Notes under the pieces: generated by a model
Told to the model about the DNA's origin: nothing
The model's database searches: none
Seen by the model: only the letters and a program-made list of their open reading frames with translations
Translations under genes and position numbers: made by a program
Shown: in pieces, positions 25,689 through 33,640 of the stretch
Position numbering within the stretch: position 1 is the first letter of the stretch
Layout of the letters: each line of letters starts with the position of its first letter
NCBI GenBank assembly: GCA_902362775.1
Contig: CABIXV010000006.1
Span: 1 to 64,000 of the forward strand
Source: Clostridiales bacterium
GTDB lineage: Bacteria; Bacillota; Clostridia; Oscillospirales; Oscillospiraceae
Length of the DNA stretch: 64,000 bases
Direction of reading: 5' to 3'

Positions 25689-26869
25689 ACTTTCTCTCCT
25701 ATCTGTGCCATCGCCGCGGCGATGTTTTTCACTGCCTGGGCCAGCTGGTCGTCCGCCGCCGCGAAGGAGAAGCGGATGCGGCTGCCCGTCTTGTCCCCAT
25801 AGGACACGCCGGGCACACCTACTACCTTGGCCTTTTCCATAATAAACTCGCACACCTGATTGGAGTCCATACCGGGGATCTCAAAATTAGTCCAGGCGTA
25901 GAAGGCCCCCTCTGGCATCTCACAGTGGACGCCAGGGATCTGGTTCAGCCCGTTGACGAAAAGGTCGCGGCGCTGCTGATAGCGGCGGCGCATTTCCTCA
26001 ATCTCCTCGCCGCAGTCAAAGGCCACGGCGGCAGCCTTTTGGATAAACCCGCTGGTACAGCTGATGGTGTGGGAGAAGAGCATCGCCGCCATAGAGGCGA
26101 TCTTGGGGTCAGCGGCCAGGTAGCCGATCCGCCAGCCTGTCATGGCCACGCTCTTGGAGAAGCCGTTGACTGTGATGACACGGTCGGCAATGTCGGGGAA
26201 GGAGGCGGGGCTCACGTTTTCCTGGCCGTCAAAGAGGATGCGCTCGTACATCTCGTCGGAGAGCAGCACCAGGTCGGGGTGATTGAGCATGAATTGGCGC
26301 AGCACCTGGGCCTCTTTCTGGGTAAGCACCCGGCCAGTGGGGTTGTTGGGGTAGTTGATAATGAGCATCCGGGTCTTGGCGCTCACCTTCTCCTCCAGCA
26401 GCTCCAGGGTAATGCGGTAGCGATCCTCATAGGCAAGGTCCACCTCCACCGGAACGCCGCCGGATGCCTGGATGATGGAGGGATAGGACACCCAGCCCGG
26501 AGTCAGGTACATCACCTCATCCCCGGCGTTTACCAGGGCCCGGACGGCGATATAGATGGCGTACTTTCCGCCGGGGGTGACTACCACGCCGCTGGGGTCG
26601 TAGTGGCAGCCGTTCTCCCGCTCCAGCTTGTCAGCGATGCGCTGGCGCAGCTCCGGCAGGCCGGGACCTACGGTATAGTGGGTAAAACCCGCATTGATCT
26701 GGCGGAACAGCTCGTCACAGATCTTCTTGGGGGTGTCAAAGTCAGGCTCCCCGCCGGCCAGGTCGATGATTTCCGGGTCCTGGGCCTTCAGCTTTTTAGC
26801 CTTTGCCATGGTTTCCATGGAGGCGGAGGGCTTCATCTGCAAAATATACTTGTTGAATTGCAGTGCCAT
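25685..26869 (-). CDS. PLP-dependent aminotransferase, class I (AspC-like)
   Basis: A fold type I transaminase of 394 aa. Visible sites include LAGGEPDFDTP, the cofactor segment INYPNNPTGRVLT, LSDEMYE, the PLP lysine in VNGFSKSVAMTGWRIGY, and the substrate arginine in SRIRFSFA. The subfamily is aspartate/2-oxo-acid aminotransferase-like; the donor is not certain. It lies 109 bases downstream of the symporter gene (that gap shows no strong terminator) and overlaps the RraA-like gene by four bases. It resembles the second aminotransferase at 57304. Confidence 0.92.
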   Translation of the reverse strand: MALQFNKYILQMKPSASMETMAKAKKLKAQDPEIIDLAGGEPDFDTPKKICDELFRQINAGFTHYTVGPGLPELRQRIADKLERENGCHYDPSGVVVTPGGKYAIYIAVRALVNAGDEVMYLTPGWVSYPSIIQASGGVPVEVDLAYEDRYRITLELLEEKVSAKTRMLIINYPNNPTGRVLTQKEAQVLRQFMLNHPDLVLLSDEMYERILFDGQENVSPASFPDIADRVITVNGFSKSVAMTGWRIGYLAADPKIASMAAMLFSHTISCTSGFIQKAAAVAFDCGEEIEEMRRRYQQRRDLFVNGLNQIPGVHCEMPEGAFYAWTNFEIPGMDSNQVCEFIMEKAKVVGVPGVSYGDKTGSRIRFSFAAADDQLAQAVKNIAAAMAQIGEKV

Positions 26870-26978
26870 AGCTCTATTTCTTTTCCTTTCTGCCCATTGG
26901 GGCGGTCAGTAGGCAACAAGGACCCCGGCTCTGGACAGCCGGAGCCCCTGTTCACTCATCTGGGTTGTTTACGGGAGC

Positions 26979-28193
26979 TCAGTCGGCGTCAAAAACCTTC
27001 TTGTCCAGCTCGCCCAGGGAGTTGGACACCACCACAGTGCCTACCAGGTCATCAATATTGTTGGCAGTGGTGTGGAAGGGATCAATCACAGGCCAGATGG
27101 CGGCCAGGATGGGGATCAGAGTCAAGGGCATCCCCAGGGTCTGGAGCAGCACAGTAGACATGACCACGCCAGCCCCCTTGACGCCGGCGGCGCCGATGGA
27201 GATAATCAGACCCAGGAATACAAACTGGATCAGGCTTCCCAAGGTAATCTCATAGCCGTACAGATTGGAAGCAAAGACGCTGATGACGCCCACAGCCACA
27301 GCCATTCCGTTCATATTACAGGTGTTGCCCAGAGGAAGGGTAAAACCGTAGATCTTCTCCGGTACGCCCAGCTTGCTGTCGGCAATCTTCATGGAAACGG
27401 GCAGGGTAGCGGCGCTGGAGGAGGTAGAGGCGGCTACGATGATGGCCGGAGCGATCTTCTTGAACAGGCGCATAGGATTGACCCGGCCCAGGACAGCGGC
27501 GATAATGGGCTCCATCAGGAACATGACCAGCAGGCAGCACACCCAGTCAGTAGTGATGAAAACGATGACCTGCTTCATCATGTTGGCGCTGATCGTAGTG
27601 ACCATGTCGGCAATCAGGGCCATGATGCCGATGGGAGAGAAGGCCATGACATACTCGGTCATCTTCAGCATAGCCTCGGCCCCCTGGTCGACGAGATCCA
27701 CCAGGCGCTTCACCCGGTCGCCCAGTACCAGTAAGACGCAGCCCATAAAGATGGCGAAGAAGATAATCTGAAGGGTATTGCCCTCGGATAGGGAAGTAAA
27801 GATATTTTCCGGGATCCACGACACCATGTTGTCGATGAAGTTGTACTCAACAGCCTCACCAGCCTCGGAGGTCAGCAGGTCGGTAACTCCCTTGCCGGGC
27901 TGGGTGATCACGCCTCCAATCACGCCCACAGCGGACGCCAGGGTAGAGGTAATCATGTAATAGATCACGATACGGACGCCCACCTTGCGGAGCATTCCCA
28001 CATCGCCCATCTTACACACGCCATTGATCAGGGTAAGCAGAACCAGGGGCGCTATGAGCATCTTCAGCAGACGCAGGAAGATATCGCCGAGGAAGCTGAT
28101 GTAGGGTACGATATCTGGCACTGCCACACCAATAATAGCGCCTATGGCAATGCCTATCAGGATCTGGACCCAAAGGGGTATTTTTTTTAGCAT
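26979..28193 (-). CDS. Dicarboxylate/amino acid:cation symporter (GltP/DctA family)
   Basis: The 404-aa membrane protein imports glutamate, aspartate or C4-dicarboxylates with Na+ or H+. It has about eight transmembrane helices and the family's two re-entrant loops. The serine-rich one is AASTSSSAATLPVSM, and the other core is PLGNTCNMNGMAVAVGV. The start MLKKIPLWVQILIGIAIGA follows AAGGAGAAGAG; the longer frame to 28340 is unlikely. It heads an apparent operon with the aminotransferase and RraA-like genes and is divergent from a LysR gene, its probable regulator. Confidence 0.93.
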   Translation of the reverse strand: MLKKIPLWVQILIGIAIGAIIGVAVPDIVPYISFLGDIFLRLLKMLIAPLVLLTLINGVCKMGDVGMLRKVGVRIVIYYMITSTLASAVGVIGGVITQPGKGVTDLLTSEAGEAVEYNFIDNMVSWIPENIFTSLSEGNTLQIIFFAIFMGCVLLVLGDRVKRLVDLVDQGAEAMLKMTEYVMAFSPIGIMALIADMVTTISANMMKQVIVFITTDWVCCLLVMFLMEPIIAAVLGRVNPMRLFKKIAPAIIVAASTSSSAATLPVSMKIADSKLGVPEKIYGFTLPLGNTCNMNGMAVAVGVISVFASNLYGYEITLGSLIQFVFLGLIISIGAAGVKGAGVVMSTVLLQTLGMPLTLIPILAAIWPVIDPFHTTANNIDDLVGTVVVSNSLGELDKKVFDAD

Positions 28194-28389
28194 TTCTCTC
28201 TTCTCCTTTTTCATATGATGGGTACTCGCCCCTGACCAGCCGCCGCTCAATTTTCCGCTCTTTTGCCGGCCTGGGGTCCGGCTCTCTCTGACACCACCGT
28301 CCAGAGGCGGAGACGGAAAGAGCAGTTCCACTATGCACATAATAGACGAGAGTTTCGTTCTATTTCAAATATTTTTTGTATTATTGCTC

Positions 28390-28418
28390 TATAATTTTAA
28401 AGTTATATATGCTATAAT
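28390..28418. promoter_or_regulatory. Promoter region between the symporter operon and its LysR gene
   Basis: TATAAT at 28413-28418 lies 15 bases before the GGAGGTGA site of the LysR gene and is its likely -10; no good -35 is present. Overlapping it upstream is the inverted repeat TATAA-N8-TTATA (28390-28407), a candidate LysR site. Apart from this, the 247-base intergenic region (28194-28440) shows nothing I can name. Confidence 0.45.
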
Positions 28419-28440
28419 ATTTAGTGTGGAGGTGACCCCA

Positions 28441-29415
28441 ATGGAAAAAAACATGGAGTATATCTACCAGATCTATTTGGACGGCAGCTTCAGCCAAGCC
28501 GCCAAGAATCTATATATTTCCCAGCCAGCTCTCAGCGCGATCGTAGCTCGGACCGAGCGCAGCCTGCACGCCACTCTGTTTGACCGCTCTCAGAAGCCCA
28601 TCCGCCCCACTCAGGCTGGGGAATACTATATCAGCTGCATCAAGCGATTTCAGGCCATCGAGCAGGAGATGTCAGAGTATTTCGATAATTTAAGCCAGGG
28701 AGAGCACGGCTCCCTGGCGATTGGGAGCGGCACGTTTTACTGCACCTATGTACTGCCTGAACTAATCCAGCAGTTCCAATCCCTGCACCCTGCCGTCCAG
28801 GTCAATCCTGTGGAAACCAGCAGTAACCGGGGCCTGCAGATGTTGACCCGGGGCCAGTTGGACTTTAGTTTAGATGTAAATGAAATTCACGACTGTGCTT
28901 TGGAGAGCACAGTCGTGGCCCAGGAGCATATGGTCCTGGCTGTCCCGGCCCAGCTGCCCTGCAACGAAAAGCTTCGGCGCTACCGGCTCACCTTTGACGA
29001 GGTGCGCCGGCGGCTCCATTTAGATGATCATGTCCCCCCTGTGGATATGGCCGCCTTTCGGGACGAACCTTTTATCTCTCTCAAACCGGGCAATCACAGC
29101 CACGACCTGCTGCAAAAGCTGTGTGAGTCAGCCGGTTTTACTCCCAAAGTAATCCACTACATGGACCAGTTGCTCACAGCCTACTATCTGTCTAATGAGG
29201 GGTCTGGCATCACCGTTATTCGGGATTCTTCCCTCTACCGGGTCGCTCCCTCTTCTAACCACTTTTTTTACCGCCTCCCGCCGGAGCTATCTACCAGAAA
29301 CATCTATCTCACTTACCGCAAACAGGAAGGCAGCCGGGCTCTGATTCAGCTGTTTGTGGACTACATGATTACTCAGTCAGACCGCTTTTTCCCCTCAGAA
29401 CGCGACAGCGGATGA
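28441..29415 (+). CDS. LysR-family transcriptional regulator
   Basis: The 324-aa protein has an N-terminal winged helix (FSQAAKNLYISQPALSAIVA at about 18-37, FDRS at 48) and a C-terminal periplasmic-binding-like effector domain (about 90-310). ATG 28441 follows GGAGGTGA. It is divergent from the symporter-aminotransferase-RraA operon and probably controls it in response to a pathway metabolite. The effector domain is clearly similar to the second LysR at 56180 (FYCTYVLPELIQQF versus FFCTYVLPKLLTDF; DEPF, LKPGN, AGFTP, TAYYL), so the two are paralogues. Confidence 0.92.
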   Translation: MEKNMEYIYQIYLDGSFSQAAKNLYISQPALSAIVARTERSLHATLFDRSQKPIRPTQAGEYYISCIKRFQAIEQEMSEYFDNLSQGEHGSLAIGSGTFYCTYVLPELIQQFQSLHPAVQVNPVETSSNRGLQMLTRGQLDFSLDVNEIHDCALESTVVAQEHMVLAVPAQLPCNEKLRRYRLTFDEVRRRLHLDDHVPPVDMAAFRDEPFISLKPGNHSHDLLQKLCESAGFTPKVIHYMDQLLTAYYLSNEGSGITVIRDSSLYRVAPSSNHFFYRLPPELSTRNIYLTYRKQEGSRALIQLFVDYMITQSDRFFPSERDSG

Positions 29416-29593
29416 ATTTTCTTTTCCTTATAAATTTCATATTATAGGAATATAACATAATTAGTATTATTTTTGTGGGAATTATCCAGCTGCTCCTTCT
29501 TCATTTTTGCAATTTCTTAACGATAAGGATTCACTTTTAACTTGACTCCGCTTTTCTTTGTATTGAACTCTCCGATTGGGCGGACACCATCAA

Positions 29594-29640
29594 AATAAAG
29601 GGCGGGGGACTGTCAAAGTCCTCCGCCCTTTATTGCTTAA
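29594..29640. terminator. Terminator between the LysR gene and birA
   Basis: An 18-bp stem (29594-29611 with 29617-29634, one G-T pair) separates two convergent genes and reads AATAAAG at one end and CTTTATT at the other, so it may work both ways. The preceding 175 bases (29416-29590) are AT-rich and show no gene. Confidence 0.75.
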
Positions 29641-30633
29641 TCACACATATCCATACATTCCCCGGACGGACACCTCCCCGGAGGAAAATGCCTCCTCTGT
29701 TCCGTCCGGAAACTGGACCAGAAGGTCAAAGCCGTCGTCCACCGCAACGGCGAATCCCTCTCGCCGGGAGATGGGCGTGATGACCTGGACCTGCCTGCCA
29801 ATGGTGATGCAGTCGGCCCTGTACTTCTCCAAATATTCGCCCTGGTTTTGCGGAAAACCGGCATAGGCTCGGTCCAGGGCCCGGATAATCTGAACCGCCA
29901 GCTCCGACCGGCGTACCGGCCGCCCCAGAGCCAGGGCCAAAGAAGTGGCCATATCCCGGATCTCCGGGTCAAAGTCCCCGGCGCTCTGGTTCACATTGAC
30001 CCCGATTCCGGTAACCAGATAGTCCAAATCGTTGCTCTCACTAACCAGCCCCAGCTCCGTGAGGATCCCCACCAGCTTTTTCCCGTTGAGGATGATGTCG
30101 TTGGTCCACTTGATCTGGGGACGGAGCCCGCAGGCAGCCTGGATGCCATCGCACACTGCCACCGCCACCCAGGCGGTAAAATTAGCCACCTGGGCGGGCT
30201 CCAGCCGGGGCCGCAGCAAGGCGGAGAGATACAGCCCCTTCCCCCGGGGCGACTGGAAAGAGCGGCCCCTGCGGCCCCGGCCTCCGGTCTGTTCCTCCGC
30301 CGTCACTACCAGTCCCTCGACCGCGCCGGCCATAGCCTGACGCTTGCACTCTGTGTTGGTGGAGTCGATGACATCCAGGCACAGCAGGCTGCCGCCCACC
30401 AGAGAGCCGGACAGGGGACCGGACAACTCCCCCGCCCGCAGGCGGTCAGGGCCCGCCTCCAGCCGATAGCCCCGGTTTGGGGCGGAGGAGATAGTGTACC
30501 CCTCCTGCCGCAAGCCCTCAATGGCCTTCCATACGCCCGCTCGGCTGATGCCCAGCTCCCGGCTCATCGCCTCCCCGGACAAATAGTCTCCCTGCCGCTC
30601 CCGCAGCAGGGATAGGACCTTTTCACGGCTCAT
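29641..30633 (-). CDS. birA: Bifunctional biotin ligase / biotin operon repressor
   Basis: BirA activates biotin to biotinyl-AMP and attaches it to carboxylase carrier domains. The 330-aa protein has an N-terminal helix-turn-helix (about 1-60; GEAMSRELGISRAGVWKAIE), so it is probably also a repressor. The catalytic domain has GGRGRRGRSFQSPRGKGL (biotin loop), IKWTNDIILNGKKLVGIL (active lysine) and GIGVNVNQS. The C-terminal SH3-like domain follows. ATG 30633 has GGAGGG upstream. No biotin synthesis genes lie nearby. Confidence 0.95.
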   Translation of the reverse strand: MSREKVLSLLRERQGDYLSGEAMSRELGISRAGVWKAIEGLRQEGYTISSAPNRGYRLEAGPDRLRAGELSGPLSGSLVGGSLLCLDVIDSTNTECKRQAMAGAVEGLVVTAEEQTGGRGRRGRSFQSPRGKGLYLSALLRPRLEPAQVANFTAWVAVAVCDGIQAACGLRPQIKWTNDIILNGKKLVGILTELGLVSESNDLDYLVTGIGVNVNQSAGDFDPEIRDMATSLALALGRPVRRSELAVQIIRALDRAYAGFPQNQGEYLEKYRADCITIGRQVQVITPISRREGFAVAVDDGFDLLVQFPDGTEEAFSSGEVSVRGMYGYV

Positions 30634-30724
30634 GCCCCGCCCTCCAAACAAAGTTTTCTTTCATTATACGGCCCAGGACACCAGTCGTCAACCGGCCTCT
30701 CCTCTTGGAAACAGAATCAGCCAT

Positions 30725-30756
30725 AAAAAACCGGGGAGCGGAATCCCGCTCCCCGG
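30725..30756 (-). terminator. Terminator of hpf
   Basis: CCGGGGAGCGG (30731-30741) pairs perfectly with 30746-30756. The reverse-strand RNA ends in UUUUUU. Confidence 0.9.
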
Positions 30757-30765
30757 ACAACTATC

Positions 30766-31317
30766 TTACTGCTCGTCTTCAATAATACCATAGTCCCCAT
30801 CATACCGGCGGTAGACCACGGCGAAGGCCCCACCGGCCTCCTCGTCCTTAAAGGCGAAGAAGCTGTGCCCCAGCAGATTCATCTGCAAAATAGCCTCGTC
30901 CCGGCTCATAGGCTTGATAGGGAAGGTCTTGCTCCGGACGATGCGGTACTCGCCCTCCTCCGGCTCCTCTGGGGCGAAGGAGGAGACCTCCGCCGCATCC
31001 ACCGCCCGCTCGAAGGCCCCTTGGCGCAGCCGCTTCTCCAGCCGGGTCTTGTTCTTCCGAATCTGACGCTCCAGGGTGGTTACCGCGGCGTCGATGGACG
31101 CCTGCATATCAGAGGTACTCTCAGATACCCGGAAAATAGTGCCGCTGGAGCGGATGGTGATCTCCACCCTGTTCAGCCGCTCCTTCTCCACACTGAACGT
31201 GATTGAGGCGGTGGCATCCTCCTTAAAAAAACGGTCCAGCTTTCCCACCTTTTTCTCCGCGTACTTGTGGATGAAGTTGGGCAGGGTCACCTTTTTGTCC
31301 GTGAACACAAATTTCAT
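30766..31317 (-). CDS. hpf: Long-form ribosome hibernation promoting factor
   Basis: HPF binds the 30S subunit and dimerises ribosomes in stationary phase. The 183-aa protein has the N-terminal ribosome-binding domain (about 1-100; MKFVFTDKKVTLP and HKYAEKKVGKLDRFF) and the C-terminal dimerisation domain (about 125-180; RIVRSKTFPIKPMSRDEAI and LLGHSFFAF), the long form typical of Firmicutes. ATG 31317 follows AAAGGAG. It is a single-gene transcript with a structured leader. Confidence 0.95.
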   Translation of the reverse strand: MKFVFTDKKVTLPNFIHKYAEKKVGKLDRFFKEDATASITFSVEKERLNRVEITIRSSGTIFRVSESTSDMQASIDAAVTTLERQIRKNKTRLEKRLRQGAFERAVDAAEVSSFAPEEPEEGEYRIVRSKTFPIKPMSRDEAILQMNLLGHSFFAFKDEEAGGAFAVVYRRYDGDYGIIEDEQ

Positions 31318-31358
31318 AACTTTCGCTCCTTTCGCCCTATCAGGCAAGGTATAGCGAC

Positions 31359-31416
31359 GGGAGGGACTCACCTCTCCAGCGGAGAGGGAGTTCCCTCCCA
31401 CCGTTAATCTATTATA
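31359..31416 (-). promoter_or_regulatory. Promoter -10 and structured leader of hpf
   Basis: A perfect TATAAT (complement of 31411-31416) lies about 95 bases before the start codon. The leader forms a two-tier hairpin: outer arms 31359-31366 / 31392-31399 and inner arms 31371-31377 / 31381-31387. It ends 41 bases before the start codon. Confidence 0.55.
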
Positions 31417-31474
31417 CCACAAGCACGAAAAATATCCATAGGCTTTTGTTAATTTTTTCTAAATTTTCCTGGAC

Positions 31475-32635
31475 CTATCCCTTTATCCGCTGTCCGCCGA
31501 TCAGCACCGTCTGGACCCGGCTGAACAGATTGATGGGGTGGCCGGAGGTGATGACGATATCCGCGTCCTTCCCCGGCGTCAGGGAGCCCACCCGGTTATC
31601 GATCCCGGCAATCTGAGCGGGGTTGATGGTGATGGCGGCCAGGGCGGCCTCCGGGTTCATGCCACCTTTCACCGCCATGGCGGCACACAGGGCCAGGTGC
31701 TGGACCGGCACCTCTGGGTGGTCGGTACAGATGGCCGTCTTGACTCCGTGGAGCGCGAGGACCGCCGGGGATTCGATGGTCATATTGGCCAGCTCCGGCT
31801 TGGACCGGTCCCCCAGGCAGGGCCCGGTAATGACAGGCACCCCCTCCTGGACCAGCAGTTCGGGGATCAGATGGGCTTCCGTGCCGTGGACGATGACGCA
31901 CTTCAGTCCGAACTCCTTGGAGATACGGATGGCGGTGGCAATGTCGTCCGCCCGGTGGGCGTGAATGTGGACGGGCAGCTCCCCTCGGACCACGGGCAGC
32001 AGGGCCTCCAGCTTGGCGTCATAGTCGGGCTTGTCCTCCTCCTCGTCCTCCGCGGCTCGTTCCAGCTTCTCTCCATACTCCAGGGCCTTGGCCAGGTTTT
32101 CCCGGATGATGGCGGCGGTAGCCATACGGGTGACCGGGGTTTCATGCCGCTCGTTGTAAACGCATTTTGGATTTTCTCCCAGAGCCAGCTTCATGGCCGC
32201 CGGTGCCTGGACCACCATGGCGTCCACCCACTTTCCGGTGGTCTTAATGGCGGCGAACTGACCGGAGACAGGGTTGGCGGAGCCCGGCCCGGTGAGTACG
32301 GTGGTGACACCGGCCTGACGGGCCTCCTCAAAACACCGGTCCAGCGGATTGACCGCGTCTATGGCCCGGAGGTGGGGGGTACAGGGGTCGGTAGCCTCGT
32401 TCCCGTCGTCGGCCTCAAAGCCCAGGGCGTCACCGAACATCCCCAGATGACAATGGGCGTCAATAAAGCCGGGCAGGATATGGCCCTGGCGTGCGTCCAG
32501 GGTCTCTCCCTCCCAGTGGTCGGGGCACTCCTCCATAGGCCCCACCTTGGCAATCTTGTCCCCAGACACGGCCACATATCCGTTGGGGATGGTTAGGCCA
32601 TCCATGGTGTGGACGGTCCCATTGATAATAAGCAT
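31475..32635 (-). CDS. Metal-dependent amidohydrolase
   Basis: The 386-aa protein has the amidohydrolase TIM barrel: metal motif DAHCHLG (about 64-70), HIHAHRADD, VIVHGTEAHL and CTDHPEVP (last-strand aspartate). The composite beta domain is NGTVHTMDG at the start and VGSLTPGKDADIVI at the end. It resembles imidazolonepropionase/dihydroorotase-like enzymes of unknown substrate. ATG 32635 follows GGAGGAAAAT. It is not part of an operon, so the context does not reveal the substrate. Confidence 0.85.
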   Translation of the reverse strand: MLIINGTVHTMDGLTIPNGYVAVSGDKIAKVGPMEECPDHWEGETLDARQGHILPGFIDAHCHLGMFGDALGFEADDGNEATDPCTPHLRAIDAVNPLDRCFEEARQAGVTTVLTGPGSANPVSGQFAAIKTTGKWVDAMVVQAPAAMKLALGENPKCVYNERHETPVTRMATAAIIRENLAKALEYGEKLERAAEDEEEDKPDYDAKLEALLPVVRGELPVHIHAHRADDIATAIRISKEFGLKCVIVHGTEAHLIPELLVQEGVPVITGPCLGDRSKPELANMTIESPAVLALHGVKTAICTDHPEVPVQHLALCAAMAVKGGMNPEAALAAITINPAQIAGIDNRVGSLTPGKDADIVITSGHPINLFSRVQTVLIGGQRIKG

Positions 32636-32672
32636 ATTTTCCTCCACTGACAGGAAGCGACAAAGGCTCCCA

Positions 32673-32783
32673 TTGACTCTTTTGAGATATTTTGTTACAG
32701 TTAAAACGGCTCGACCAATATGCTTCCCCACGGTATCTTTCTTCCCGTGGGACTGAACGCCCCATACGGGGCGTTTTCTTTTG
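32673..32783 (+). ncRNA. Candidate small RNA with its own promoter and terminator
   Basis: On the forward strand, opposite to all flanking genes, TTGACT (32673-32678), a 17-base spacer and TACAGT (32696-32701) are followed about 55 bases later by a terminator stem (32756-32763 / 32768-32775) and a U-rich tail. The transcript of roughly 75 nt would carry another hairpin (32727-32733 / 32745-32751) with an 11-base pyrimidine-rich loop. No start codon with a ribosome site is present. The terminator has no other gene to serve on this strand. I do not recognise the RNA family. Confidence 0.35.
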
Positions 32784-32786
32784 TGA

Positions 32787-32816
32787 AAATCAGGGCCGCC
32801 GCATATGCGGCGGCCC
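32787..32816 (-). terminator. Terminator of the yabP-yabQ-divIC-S1 operon
   Basis: A nearly continuous palindrome (32792-32816, CAGGGCCGCCGCA with its complement) begins 14 bases past the S1 gene stop. The reverse-strand RNA continues with AUUUUC. Confidence 0.8.
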
Positions 32817-32829
32817 TGTCATATCCCGC

Positions 32830-33273
32830 TTACCGGCGGCCGCCTCCCCGGCGGTTCCCGCCCTTCTTTTCAATATAGCGCAACTCGGACAGCTTGCTGT
32901 CTGACGACTGCATGAACTGCTTGAGCCGGTCCTCAAAATCGCTGGGTTCCTTGGGGGCGGGCCGGGCAAAGCTCATGGGCCGTCCGCCGCCCTGACTGGG
33001 GCGGCCGCCTCCGTTGGGACGGGGGCCACGCTGGGGGGGCGGAGCCACCTGCTTGATGGACAGGTTGATCCGGTTGGCTTGGTCGATGCCGATGACCTTC
33101 ACTTTGACCTCCTGCCCCTCCTGTAGGTGGTCGGACACCTCGTTGACATAGGAATAGGCGATCTCTGAAATATGGACCAAGCCGGATCTTCCCTCCGGCA
33201 GGGACACGAAGGCCCCAAACTTTGTAATTCCCGTTACCTTACCGTCCAAGATGGACCCAACACCAAACTCCAT
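32830..33273 (-). CDS. yabR: S1-domain RNA-binding protein (YabR-like)
   Basis: The 147-aa protein has one S1 domain (about 1-72; VGSILDGKVTGITKFGAFVS, GLVHISEIA, VKVKVIGID, RINLSIK) and a Gly/Arg/Pro-rich low-complexity tail ending RRGGGRR, likely to contact RNA. This matches YabR-type proteins next to divIC in Bacillus. The ribosome site AAGGAGG is about 14 bases before ATG 33273, longer than usual. It is last in the yabP-yabQ-divIC-S1 unit, 85 bases after divIC. Confidence 0.9.
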   Translation of the reverse strand: MEFGVGSILDGKVTGITKFGAFVSLPEGRSGLVHISEIAYSYVNEVSDHLQEGQEVKVKVIGIDQANRINLSIKQVAPPPQRGPRPNGGGRPSQGGGRPMSFARPAPKEPSDFEDRLKQFMQSSDSKLSELRYIEKKGGNRRGGGRR

Positions 33274-33358
33274 AACTGACCGAAATATCCTCCTTGTAAA
33301 TTTCCCCGCGCCGCCACACACAGATTACGGCGCTGGAGAGCCCGTTTGACTGGATCGC

Positions 33359-33640
33359 TCAGTTGGCCACATCGATATAGACGATCTCATCCTGCTTCAC
33401 ATGGCCCTTTTCCCGGGCCACCTGCTCCAGCATCTCAGGATCGTCGCTGTTTTCGATGGCGGCCTCCAGCTCCTGGTTTTCCAGCCGCTGGTCGCTGACC
33501 TGCCGGGCCAGCGTATCCCGCTGGACTTGGGCTGTCTGTATCTGGCCCCTCAGGTCCAGAAGAGAGGTGGCCATATAAATCAGCAGGGCCAGCACCACGA
33601 TTTTGGTCAAAAACCCAGCTCGCTTCAGCTTCATAGACAT
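33359..33640 (-). CDS. divIC: Septum formation initiator DivIC/FtsL-like
   Basis: The 93-aa bitopic division protein has a short cytoplasmic start (MSMKLKR), one membrane helix (about 10-27), a coiled coil (about 30-63, QIQTAQVQRDTLARQVSDQR) and a C-terminal segment (LEQVAREKGHVKQDEIVY) typical of DivIC. It acts in the divisome with DivIB and FtsL. Its first 206 bases overlap the end of the yabQ reading frame. Starts at 33640 or 33634 are both possible. Confidence 0.9.
   Translation of the reverse strand: MSMKLKRAGFLTKIVVLALLIYMATSLLDLRGQIQTAQVQRDTLARQVSDQRLENQELEAAIENSDDPEMLEQVAREKGHVKQDEIVYIDVAN

Noticed and set aside
32756..32783. Hairpin as terminator of the S1/divIC operon
   Set aside because: On the reverse strand it has no U-run and lies beyond a better terminator (32787-32816); its T-run is on the forward strand.
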